DNA of 64,000 bases from Diadema setosum. Its lineage: Eukaryota; Echinodermata; Echinoidea; Diadematoida; Diadematidae. Shown piece by piece: positions 1-12,900 of this stretch. The notes under the pieces were generated by a model. The model searched no databases, was not told where the DNA came from, and saw only the letters and a program-made list of their open reading frames with translations. The stretch lies in contig CM067059.1 in assembly GCA_033980235.1 (NCBI GenBank), forward strand, positions 23,578,494 to 23,642,493, given 5' to 3'. How positions within the stretch are numbered: position 1 is the first letter of the stretch; the number at the start of each line of letters is the position of its first letter. Both the position numbers and the translations under genes were made by a program.

Positions 1-311
1 TCGAAAAACGCAATCTCTTGTATACAATAGAATATTTGCCAGATTTTAATGATTAATTTAAAGTTTGAAACAAAAACAGTTGTTTGTATTCTGACCTCGT
101 GATTGGCTCTAATGGACTCATTAATAGTGTCGACCTCGAGGAAACTTGGAGCAATCAGTCTGCATCATTGACATTAAAATATTATTCATTAAATCCAATT
201 AAAGGATTTTTTTCTTGTCTATTGTGACTTGTAAAATTCATGTTGAAATTCACTGAAAACGGAGTACTCTTGTATATTGTAATATTAAAACGACGGGGTT
301 TTGGGTTTTGT

Positions 312-371
<60 letters not shown>

Positions 372-1075
372 AAACCAAAGTCCAATCATTTTGACCCTAT
401 CAAATTTCGACTCGCTGGTACTCTTGCAAATGTCATAACCACTTAAAGCTGGATCAAGATCTAGCATTGCTGTGAGTTGAAGTGTTTGCACGACATTTAG
501 CTCGGTAGTGTCATTAGAGCTGAATTTTACTTTCAACCAAATTTCAGTGTTAAGCAGTGTTGAGATATAGACTCCAGTTGAATACTGCGCTGAAAGAGCG
601 AGTCAAATAAAAATATACAACAGGTTGTATTTGTTACATCTGAATTTGGCTCACATGATTGGTTTGTTAAGTCATTATGGCAATGATAACATCGACTATC
701 TTCTTAAATTATACGACTATTATGTAAAAAGATTCTGTTTCACTTCACTTATGCCCTCAAATAAGCCAGATATAAACAAGTTAGCAATTTATAACTATTT
801 AACATATATATGTAGATACGCGCAATGTATGCAATAATTATCTTGATGTATATACCTTGAAGTATCACACGAATAGAAGTAGCAGTAAAATTATATTTCA
901 GATATCTTGAAAGACAGGTTTTGTGATTTCAGGATAAAAATAAGGAAGATGCACTGCAAAGTCCTTGTGAATGAGTAGAGGCGAAGATGAGACTTAAAGC
1001 GAATGATAATTGGAAACGAAAGTGAGCAAGCAAAACGGCAAAAGTAACGAAGATAAACTTGCTTTTAATTTTTAG
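1..1075. other. Upstream or intronic DNA before the first visible calmodulin-like exon
   Basis: This AT-rich stretch has no supported coding exon. The only distinct structure is the TG microsatellite at 309-369. Open frames here are translations of that repeat or are short and unconserved in appearance. Confidence 0.6.
309..369. repeat. (TG)n microsatellite
   Basis: About 30 dinucleotide copies with one early interruption. The Thr-His and Cys-Val open frames across it on both strands are repeat translations. Confidence 0.95.
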
Positions 1076-1225
1076 TGTTCAAGAGCGCCTTCCAGCTGCT
1101 CGATAGAGAAGGGAATGGCCTCGTCCACTTCAAACAGCTCGGGTTCCTGCTCCGATCTGTAGGAGAAAACCCTTCGGATCAAAAACTCAGTGAAATCATC
1201 AACGAGCTGCTGGAAATCAGCGATA
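1076..1225 (+). CDS. Calmodulin-like gene, exon encoding EF-hand 1 and linker
   Basis: The acceptor is TTTTTAG before 1076 and the donor is A|GTGAGT at 1226. The exon is 150 nt against 144 nt in calmodulin; the two extra codons lie just before loop 2 (INELLEISD against INEVDAD). It begins with the last two bases (TG) of a split codon, the same phase as in calmodulin. The frame stays open for some 200 bp past the donor, but that part belongs to a repeat and does not resemble an EF-hand. Confidence 0.92.
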
Positions 1226-2382
1226 GTGAGTATAATCACAGCCGCCGGCAGGAGACCTCACCATGGGTGACGGGTTCATCCCACGAGCTCAACACCCACG
1301 GGTACGGCCAACGAGCTCGACACTATAGGCAAATAAGGCTCATGAACTCGACACTAGGCAAAAGGGTCCTCGGGCTCGACACGATGCGCACATTAAAGAC
1401 ACATGATATAACGTCGAGCTTGTGGGCCTTTTTTGCCTAGTGTCCACCTCATAGGCCATATAGCTCGTGGGCCTTGTTCACATAGTGTCTAGCTCGTGGG
1501 CTGTAAGACTCGTGAGCTGTATTACTTGTGGGCTGCTTGACTCGTGGGTGTAGAGCTCGCGACGTTGAACCTATGTGCCCATCGACATCGACTAGGGTAC
1601 GGGGCTTAAACCGCTGACTTGTAATCTCAGTTTGATGCGGAGTAAGAACATTAAATTCTGGTTTTTTTTTCTAATATATAATAGTTTGCACTAACAAAGT
1701 AGCCCCACATTTGCATAGATCATCACCTATACAGTAATGGAACACTAGGTTTCTGCTATAGCTATTCCTAAAAGAGCTCGTCCCCTGATAATTTGAACGA
1801 GCATACAATAATAGTTATGATTGCAAAATCTCATCATTACAAATGCCACAAGTTCTTCAAAAAACTGTCGACATCAAGAAAATAGAACTGAAGAGGTATC
1901 AAACCTGAGAAAAAGATAAACAAAGTAAAACGACATTAGAAGTTTGTTTTGAAAACATGTTTGCATCCACAATACCACTACAACCAAGGCCCGAACAGGC
2001 GCGGCGCCGTTTGGGTGCAAGTGGCATTGTCATACACGCCCTCTGAAATCGATGGCAAGATAACCCCTTCAGGTGTTTCCCTGAAACTGGGCGAAACCCC
2101 AACGCCCAAAGGATGCGCAGTTACCATGAAACGCCATGGCCAGTCAAGACGATGTGATCCCATTTTATGTTTGATATTGTTGCAAGTTGAAGAAATTACA
2201 GTGAACATGGGAGCCTTACACAATGAAGTCCCGTTATGGCAACTGCAATCATAACAGAACTCTTTTTTTTTAACAGCAAAAGACATCTTTACCAAAATGA
2301 TGCCGATGTGCCAAATTGTGTCAAACTGTGCCGATTTGGTAACACTTATAAGCATCTTTCTGGCGCCAACCTTAACAATGAG

Positions 2383-2418
<36 letters not shown>

Positions 2419-5400
2419 CAAGGTGATAGGTAGATGGGTCGAATAGTGGTCACGTGAACCATTCAGTCGCATCATCAAACCTGCCCGTTCAGATGCTAAC
2501 GTTTGCCAAACGGAAAAATAAAAGGAGAAGTGAAGAAGAAGGGTGATAGATTGCGCAGGTAACACTCTGAAGATATCAACATGCTCAAAGACCGATATAT
2601 TCTGTATATTCTATCCGAGTATGCCGGGCAGGTGTCTATGGGAAATGTGTGTTATAGCAAAATAGTCCGTATAAGGAAGTTGCACTCGACCAAGAATCTT
2701 TTTGCATCCTGACCATACGTTCTTTACATTCATACAATATCTTGTAAGGTTGACCCAGTCAGGTCTGTGAAAGAATAGTTATAATGTGCATCTATCGGTT
2801 CACAGGTTTTACCTTACATATCAACCCACCTTTGTATAATGTTATTGCCATTGCCTTAATTCTTGTCTTCTTGATCGCGTGAGATTGTACCTTGTCTACA
2901 ATTTATTATCTCGTTTTTAAAGAAATTCGCATATTATGGACCTGCTTTTTTTTTTTTTTTTTTTGGGGGGGGGGTTCTGGGTGTGTGTGTGTGTGTCAGT
3001 TTCCATTTGAGGAGTATCCTACAAAACAAGAAATTTAGATCGCTCATGGAAAGAGTATCCGCTACTCTCTGACCGCTACTCTCCGTCTTGTTTCCGTTTT
3101 GGAGCTGAAAGTACTTGATCAATATTGCTGGAAAAACAACAACAGTTTTTTTTTTTCTGATGATTACACTTTAATGTCGTCATCAAAGAGATAGATAAAC
3201 GGCGATGTCTGCTGAAGAGCTTTGTTTTGTTTTGTTTGGGTAATAAGGTGGATGCACGTCACGAGACCGACACCCACGAGTCATACAGCTCACGAGTCAT
3301 ACAGCCCATTAGTTCGACACTAAGCTAGCAAGGCCCACGAGACTGACACATTATGTAAGCCCCGTGCTGTACAACGTATCTGTCGAACTCGTAGGCTGTT
3401 TTTAACCTAGTGTTGCTATATGAATCGTGAGCTCTATGACTTATGGACCTGTTTTCAATGTCGAACTTGTGGGCTGTATGACTCGTGGATGTCAGTCTAG
3501 TGGGATGACCCCATCCCCCCCCCCCCCACCCCCAGAAGGTATAAGTGTTTTTAATGATGCAGGTTAAGAGGGGGATTCTCAAAGTCTAGGTTTGTTTTGA
3601 TGAGAACGCGCGTTACGTGGTGCAAGATGTGTTGTCTATTCATTTTGTGCAGATTGTGCCTGCTTCGATCAAGCATTCCTAATTGACGGCAATACAATTA
3701 CAAGTTTAAAATCTTCTTCCTTCTGCCTTTGACACGTTGTGCTCTCTTGAGTAAAACGCTGCGCTTGACTAGTAAGGCACGAAGAACACAAGGATCCTGC
3801 ATGGGAATTGCAATCTGTAGCTCGTTTCTGCACTGATTGGGGGGGGGGGGGGGGGCGTGGATCCTGTCACGAGTTGTTGTCATTGTAAACAAAATATTAA
3901 AACCAGAAGAGTGCAAACATCATACATAAATTCAGCGGCCCTCGGCAAGCAATCTTCGTACGTTAAAGGAGTGGGCGTATACTAAACCCAGTCACGGAGG
4001 TATTGAGAAACAACTTTGTTTTGTTGTCATGGCAACGTTGACATTCCATCTGTTTATTCCGTGGAACGAGAGAAAGAGCAAAAGGGAGACAACATGAATG
4101 ACGCAGTACTGCTTTCAAGGATGGCCCATAGAGATATCAGACAATGAACAGAAAATATAACCTCGTTAAAACATGTCATTGTGCCCTGTTATGTTCAGTA
4201 GCTGACAGGCTTGAGTAACTTTAGCCCTTTTTACATTTGTGTTTCTTAACCCCGTACTTTCTCTGACCCAGGACTATCGTTAGTCCCGTACCAATTTTTT
4301 TCAGCTTTTTACACTCGCCAATAGATCACCCGTACTAAGCTCTTGTCCAGGGGCTAAGGAGATAACTGACCTTTTTACACTCGTATTTCTTACCCCCATA
4401 CTTTCCAAACCACATAAATATTCATGATTACGTTGTGCGTTGTACAAGTACACGCACGCACCGGCAGCACTTGATTACCTCGTTTCTGATTGGTCAGTGG
4501 GGGTTCGGACTTCGTCTCCGTCGCTTAGCCCCGGATTATTTTTTCGTTCTGTTTACACTCGCTCGCTTGGCACCACAATTGCGGGGTTAGCACCGCAATT
4601 GCGGTGCTAACCCCGCTATTTTGCGGGGCCAGATAGTACGGGATTATCGGTGGGGCTAGCCCACTTTGGCAAAAACAAGTGTAAACAGAAAGTGGGCTAA
4701 GGAAAGTCCGGTACCAACTGTGGGGCTAAGGCCCCCCTTAGCCCCACCGTTGGTACGGGACTAAGCAAAAATTTGCAAGTGTAAAAAGCCCTTTACAGCA
4801 CCAAACCAAGCATTCCGTGTCGCATTTTCGCGAAAGATGGTGTTGCTCACGCAGTGTGGTTTCTGCCATGCCGTCCAAAGGACTTGAATACCCACTCATC
4901 GTTCAAATTGACCTATAAGTCCCTTGACATCAAAGTCCGTATTTGATATCTCCTAATGTGAACAGGTCTACAAATCACATATTCTGGAACCGGATGATCT
5001 AAACATGTTACACGGGTTTTTTATTCATTTCATTTTTTTTTTTCTTTTGCACCCAGTAAGCTCTGCCCTCCAAAAACAATTTTCTTGTCATTCGTGGTGT
5101 CTCTGCAACAGAAACGTTGTCTGAAATAACCTCAAAATGCATAATGATATGCACAATGTCTTTATACGAATGTACAAACTCACAGTAGAAAGGTTACACT
5201 TCGGATCCTCCAGTATTAGGATAGTCATTGTTGTGTGGAAAGTGTTCTGTTAGGATTGTATCTCTGACAAGAAAAGATGTGGAATTGTATCATATTATGG
5301 AACCCGTGTTGCTGTCGTGAGCAGATGCACCCGCTTATGGCATGATGCATACTATTATGAATTATTGTTACCGTAATTTCAGTTGATGGCACTGTTGACA

Positions 5401-6907
5401 CTTTACGAAAGGCAAGAAAGATCAATTCGGGGGATGGAGCTTATTGAGTGCCAGAAACAAAATTGAATGGTTAAAAGCATCTGATCGAAACATTTTTGAT
5501 GTGCAGACCCATGCACTTCAGCAGAATCATCGTGGAACGGGATTCCATAATTATATAGGACCAAAGTAGGGTTGTGGGGAGGCTTTGAATTGTTTAGACT
5601 AAATCCAAGCGGACAGAACGGCACAGGTGTAAATAGGATGTAAGATTCGAACGTACCACAATATGAAAAAACATCATAATTAGGCCTATACTGTTACAAA
5701 TTGTTGTCATATTGTTTTTATGAAACGATGATTATATAGTCACCACCTTATCATTTCATGCAGATTACATACGGTTATGATATCATTGCCTCTTAATTTT
5801 CCTAATGATTTTACATAAAGGTGTTATAGAAGTCATGATTTTTGTTGGTTATTACCTAATTGCAGTCCTCCGTCCTCTATGAGTCATCATTGCACGCTTC
5901 ATTTAGATAAATGTAAATCCATTTGAGTTGGTGAATATAATCCATTCCCTGCGATAGCATTGAAAGAACACAAACAGAATGAACAATTAAGTTAACGTTT
6001 GATCATAACCCTGAGCGTATCAAAAAAAAAAGGTAATCCAACTTTGGAGGGCTGCCATTTCTTGATTGTCAGTTAAGAGCACAAAGTTATAAGGAAAGAG
6101 GAACTCTTCCTTTTTCCATTGATACCTAGTTATGTTGACAATTGTCATGCATGACCGAGCACATGGACTTTATAGACAACAATGACAAATTGCGCTTTTT
6201 CCAAGTTTGCGTGATATTGTGAAGGAACAATGCATGTCTCACTGCATGGATGAGATCTGTCAATGAAAGTGGTTAAATCATCAGGCCAACCTGCAGGACT
6301 GCAGATTTGTGTTTTAGGGTTTCTACTAACGTTTTATGGTTCATTAACCTTCAACATGGCCACGTTGTCGATATTTGTTCCTTCCCAAAAAGGCGAGACC
6401 ATTATCCATTTTCCTCTCTTCATATTCATGACATGGTTTGCCACTGGGAGCTATGTGTTGAATTATGAACAGAGAAAAATGGATTGTATAGGTTGGCCTC
6501 CATATGAGTGACCTAGTTATCGGACACGAGGCCATGTTATAGCTTATGGACCAAAAAAAAAAAAAATGTGAGAAGAAAGCCTTAAGACAAACCCTTAACA
6601 CAATCTCTAAACACAAACCTGCATTCATACAGGCTGGTTATTTGGCAACTTTCATTAACAGATCTCATCCATGCAGTGAGACATGCATTGTTCCTTCACA
6701 ATAACATGCAAACTTGGGAAAAGTGCAATTTGTCATTGTTGTCTTTAAAGTGCACGTGCTCACTCATGCATGACATTTGTCAACATAATTAGGTATCAAT
6801 GGAAAGAGGAGGAGTTCCCCTTTCCCCACAACCAAAACTATGCTCTTCATAGCTGATAATTATGAAATGGTAGCCCTCCAAAGTTGGATTACCTTTTTTT
6901 GGTACCC

Positions 6908-6981
<74 letters not shown>

Positions 6982-9900
6982 TATATACATATATATATAT
7001 ATGCTTAGTTTTTGATTAAAATTTACCATGCAGCCTTTTCTTGATTTTTTCTCTTTTAACATGGAGTGCCGCCGTCTTTTCAGTTATACCCTCTTTGGCT
7101 AAATGTTTCAAAACACTACTACCACCATTGATTTGTCTTTATTATCGATTGGGTTAATATTCCATGAAAGAGATAGTGCTTCTGTAACGTCGACTTCGTT
7201 CCTTGTAGCGAAATATAACTGTGCCGAGTTATTCTATTAGGCACGGATTAGGACCGAGTCAATCCGCTTCTATGACAGCAGGTAATATACTACTGGTAAT
7301 AGGGTAAGTGTATGGGAAGGGAAGAAAAGGGGAGGGAAAGCTGTTCATGGAGACACAATACACACAGGGGGTATTTCATTGCACCTTAATCCCACACGAG
7401 GACTTCAGGTGAAAGCTTATAAAGATTGCAATCACAGGCCTCGTTTAACCGAGACTCCGAATCGACTCGGCTCACAACCCCGCCCCCTTCCGAATAGCTT
7501 GAAGCAGCTACATATAGCATCGCAGCCCATGACGAAGTCTAACCTGTCTGACTTATCAGTGGAGCCGAAATTATCTTTTACTGCAATTCACCATAAGTCC
7601 TGTGTTACGGGTTTGGCGGTTTTGTTTTGTTTTCTTAACAGTAAAGGGTCGAAACAGGCGTTGAAACATTGTTCAGCGAGCCCTTAGTCGTAACATGGTA
7701 ACAATTCCGAGTGAATACTAGATCTGACCCATCCTCCTTCCACCAAAAAACGAACTAATAAAAACACAACACACAAACTAATAAACGCAACACAAATCAT
7801 GCCTTTTTGACGTCACAAAGGATGGTAGTGCTGTGTCTGAGTCCCTTTGTTTTCCTGTGAAGCGGTGTGAACAATTCATTCTGCACATGGAGACGGACGT
7901 GTAGTTGTCACTGCTCTTTCGGCTACCACTCTTATTTCAACACGAATACCTTCATTCGCGCTATTTTCGAAACCAGCGCTTTTCAGGACTACCCACATCC
8001 TTTCAACTTCGTCAGACTTTTCTTCTATTCTGTAATTTGGTGAATTTTCGACGTTTCTACCACTAACTTGTCATGGCTCCCCCTGCTACTCGCTCGAAGA
8101 CCGCACCCAACACCCAACCAAAACCACTGGCTGACGAAACAGCGGAGAGCCAGGCCACCCCTTCTTCTCCGGTTGCCCACCAGCCCACGCTTGCCGATAT
8201 TCAGCGCAGCATTACGGAATCATCTGCTAACCTAAGCTCTAAACTCGACACCCTCACCAGTGAGGTTACCTTACTCAGAGGGAAAATGTCGGAAATAGAA
8301 GCTTCAGTGACCATGAATTCCGACAAAATTATTGAAATGGAGCGCAAACAACTGCCCGAAATTGAAAGCAAAATGGCGGCCGAAATTGCGGATCTGAAGG
8401 AAAAGCTTATGACTATGGAATTGTACAACCGGCGCTCTAACCTTTTGTTCTACGGCGTAGAGGAGAAACGTGATGAAAATATCTACCAAGTTCTATCGGA
8501 CACCTTCGCCTATCTCGGCCTCGAAGTCGATGACGCCAGTAACATCGCCATGGTGAACGCTCACCGATTGCCGCGACGCCAGGTTTCCGATGGCCAGGCT
8601 GAGAAGGATCGCCCACCCCAACCCAACCCCATTATCGCGAAGTTTGTTCACATGCGGGACAGAAACAGGATCCTAACGGCTTTTGAGGATCGTCAACGCA
8701 AGCCCGACCTCGCTTCTCAAGATTCTGTCGCAACTCCCTCCCCACCTCCCCACCAACGGAAAAGAATCACGGTCCGCACTGATTTGCCACCGGCCATGAA
8801 AATCACTAGAGGACAGCTAGCCAAAACTGCCTACAGACTGAGGAAAGAGAAAGGTGTGTCAACCAAGATTGCTGTCGTGGGAACGAAGGTAATCTTGAAA
8901 TGGAAAGAAAAAAATACTAGCAAATGGAATGACTACAGTGATTAGAACGAGTTTGTTTCATGCATCCTTATTACTGCAACGAAGCATTTTTGTCACACTC
9001 GTCTTATCATGTATAACAGATTTCATTACAGATAATTTCTTATGCATACAATCAATGCTTATCTATGTTACACGGTGATCCTGTCAACGGTTATAGTCGT
9101 TCGCATTGACCTCATAGACAGTTTTTTCTCTACAGATTTATTGCTTTGTTGAGATAAACGTCAGCAATGAGTAACGTTAAGTCTTTTTTCGTATTGCAAA
9201 CGAAATTTTGAAATGCAAGGAAAAATACTAACAAAGGAATAACTATAATGATTAGAACGAGTCAACTTTGTTACATGCATTTTGGTTACAAGAAAGAAAT
9301 TAGTCATAAAATTTCGTCTTGTCACGTATAATTGACATTAAACACGTCAGTGTACAAGCTAAAAGACGAGGTTTTAGTTATTTGCTTTAAAAAAAAATAA
9401 AACAGGTAGAAACTTCATTGATGTCGATTTATTGGCATAACTAATCGTACTGCGAGTTTTGTGTAGGATTATGTAGGCCCATAGTGCTGAACACATCACT
9501 GTAGTCCGCATTTTGTTCATTGATTTATAGTTTAGCCCAAAGTGGTGGCTGAGAGCAGACAACCGTGTCTTCTCTATGACGAGATTCTTGTCTAGTTCCT
9601 TTTTCCACTCCATTACTTGTGACCTTGACTTAGGTCCATGTTTCGTATCTGACATATATGTACATTTCTTCTTTTGTTTTTGTCTTGTCTTTCTGTTTCC
9701 GGGATCTTTCCCGTGGAGTTTCGTTTGTACTGTATGTTTTTCTTGTGGAAAATTTATCAGCAGTTTCCGTTCACACAAAACACTTGCTGTATGCGAGTAC
9801 TCAAATAGCACTTTTTTACTTCTGATAGAATTAAGAAATCTCTTGTCTCTCACCTGGTTTACTAGAAGAACATTCTTGTGTACCACGCTCCAGAAGCATT

Positions 9901-12900
9901 CCTTATATTCTTTCTTGATAAGATTCCTCTTACATATGCATTTGTGTGAATTAATGCATGACTCACCCGTTTTCGTAACGGCAATTTGCATATTTGGCGT
10001 CAGTTTGTTGCTTGGTATCGCAATCTACCAACTGGTATTTCTCGCTGTTTACGTTTTACACCAGCTTGTCTTAAATGTCTATTCCTATAAAGGCAATGTC
10101 AGGTATTTTCTGCTTCCTTGTGAAATGTTTATATGCTACTTGGCAACGAAATCTCCCAATTGTTATTCACACGGTGTTTCCGTTTCTGGCAAAGTATGTC
10201 AAAGTGTCTCTTTGTTTAGTACTAATGTCATGCTTTCCTCGTATTTGCAGTGTCAATATGTTACGCGATGTACATTGAAACCTCCCAACAGATGTTATTT
10301 TCGTATGTCACACGTTTGGGAACCATGCCTCGTTTGTTTCTCCGTCCCGCAAGAAAGTGGTAGTTTCTTTGCCGTCAACTTTTCCTCCCCCACTAGTTGT
10401 AATCTAACTCACAATGGCTGATGAGGTTAATATAAACTCCTCAATTAGGACCGAGATTTCAGATTGTACTGACAACCCTGGCTTTTTACGGTCAATTTAT
10501 ACGGCCACACCTGAGTTACAATTTGATTTTGATCCCAACGATCGGTTAGTTTACAACATCTCTACTAATTATCACTCTGTGAATGAAATGATTGAACAAA
10601 TGCAAAAGACTTCCACAAGTGAACTTCTTCTTTTGCATTACAATATCAGAAGTCTTAATAAAAAGATTGATCAGCTGCAAATATTTTTAAACCAAGTGAA
10701 ATCTGATTGTTCTGTTATTGGTATCTCAGAAACTTGGATAAACAATTTGCCGTCCTCGTTTTTTTCTATTCCTGGGTATACATTTCATTCGAATAATAGG
10801 CTTGAAAAGAAAGGGGGTGGTGTAGGATTTTTTGTTACAAACAATTTGAAAGTTAAAATATTGAAAGATATGAATATAATGTGTGATAGTTTGGAATGTA
10901 TTTTTATTGAAATCGAATTATCAAAACAAAAGAATATTGTAGTTGGTGAAGTATATAAGCCACCGTCTTCCAATTTCCGGGATTTTCTTGATGCTTTTTC
11001 TGATTTGTTGCTAACGCCTTCCCTATACCAAAAACATATTTTCATTATGGGAGATTTTAATTTGAATTTGCTTCACTACAGTGAAAATGTTCACTGCCAA
11101 GAATTTCTAGATCTGATGTTATCCAAATACCTTATACCGTTAATAAGAAAACCTACCCGTGTGACTGACACATCATCCACGTTGATAGACAATATTTTTT
11201 GTAACAATATTTCATCTGTATTATCTGGTGTCATAGTATCCGACATATCTGATCATTTCCCGATATACGCAAAGGTTCCTCTCGCGAAAAGTTGTTGTCT
11301 TAAGTCTCAAGGATTTACTTTTCGTGATTTTTCTGAAGGAAACATCGATAGACTCAGGGAGAGATTGTTGATTGCTAACTGGGATGAAGTCTTTGGTATT
11401 GATAATGATGTAGAAACTGCATTTAATATTTTTTTGGATAAATTTTCACTGCTTTATGATGAAATTATTCCTTTACGACAATCCACCCGTTTTACCAATA
11501 AAAAAGCACCAAGAATGCCTTGGATCACCAAATCCCTCCTTAAGTCTATCAATCATAAGAACAATTTATTTTGTAAATATAAGAGGAATCCAAATGATAA
11601 AACGAAAGGTAAATATGCTCGTTATCGTAATATTCTTACAACTACTTTGAGACTTGCTAAGAGGAGTTATTTCACAAGGCAGTTTGACCTTTACAAAAAC
11701 GATACCAAGAGCACGTGGAAGGTGATTAATAAAGTTCTCAGAGTTAAAGATAAACCACAACAAGTCAAGGAAATATCCCAGCATGGTATTTTGATCCAAA
11801 ATCCGATACATGTTGCTAATGCGTTTAATGATTTTTTTGTTGATTTAGGCCCCAATCTTGCTAGTAATATCCCAGTAACAGATAAAGAATTTCATTATTT
11901 CTTATCTGATCCAAATCCTCAATCTATGTTTTTTACTCCCATCCAAGAATACGAGGTGAGGGATGTAGTTCTTAAGTTAAAAGCAAAAAAGGGTGCTGGA
12001 CATGATGGTATTACGAATTTCTTACTGAAAAATATTATATCCGCAATATTGTCTCCTTTAACATATATATTGAATTTGTCCCTTGTTACTGGCGTAGTGC
12101 CTAGTCAAATGAAACTTGCCAAAGTTGTTCCGGTTTATAAAAAAGGTAATAAACAAGATGTAAGTAATTATCGTCCTATTTCTCTTTTGACGGCGATTTC
12201 TAAGATTCTTGAACATTTGATATATTCTCGTGTAATTAAATTCTTAAATGAATGTAATATTTTTTGTGAGTCTCAATTTGGATTTAGGAAAAAACACTCT
12301 ACTACTCACGCTGTGCTTGCTTTTATAGATAAAGTAGCCCACGCTATAGACGACTCATCTCATACTGTTGGTATATTCCTGGACCTGTCCAAGGCCTTTG
12401 ACACTATCGATCATGGTATTTTGTTATATAAACTCTCACATTATGGGATACGTGGAAAGGCCTTGGACTGGTTCAGGAGTTATTTAACTAATAGGAAACA
12501 GTTTGTAAATATCAACGGATTTAGTTCCAGTCTAAAAACATTATCTTGCGGGGTCCCTCAAGGATCCCTTTTAGGCCCACTTTTGTTTATTCTTTATATA
12601 AATGACTTTAGAAATTCATCTAATGTTTTATCTTTTCTCCTTTTTGCCGATGATTCTAATATTTTCTTTTCACATCGAGATCCAACAACTCTTTTAGAAG
12701 TAGTGAACAGAGAATTAATGTCGGTTCAAATGTGGATTCAAGCTAATAAGTTATCTCTTAATGTAAACAAAACTGTTTATATGTTATTTAGTAACTCCGT
12801 TACGCATTTGCCTGGCGATATAAAAATGAATAATGATTGTTTGACTCAAGTTGAATCGTCCAAATTTTTAGGTCTTTATATTGACCATGAATTAACATGG

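Noticed and set aside
933..960. Possible second exon of the calmodulin-like gene after an acceptor-like TGATTTCAG, reading DKNKEDALQ and joining in phase to the exon at 1076.
   Set aside because: The following bases are GTCCTT, a poor donor, and the peptide does not resemble the calmodulin start; too weak to call.
1949..2565. Overlapping frames on both strands in a GC-richer intron patch.
   Set aside because: Neither translation resembles a known domain and one runs into the CA microsatellite; no splice support.
6263..6628. Two opposed frames of 82 and 94 codons.
   Set aside because: Both sit in the centre of a foldback element and mirror each other; no transposase motif.
9374..9991. 205-codon minus-strand frame in the LINE spacer.
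   Set aside because: No domain recognised, antisense to the element, and the region is compositionally skewed; likely chance.
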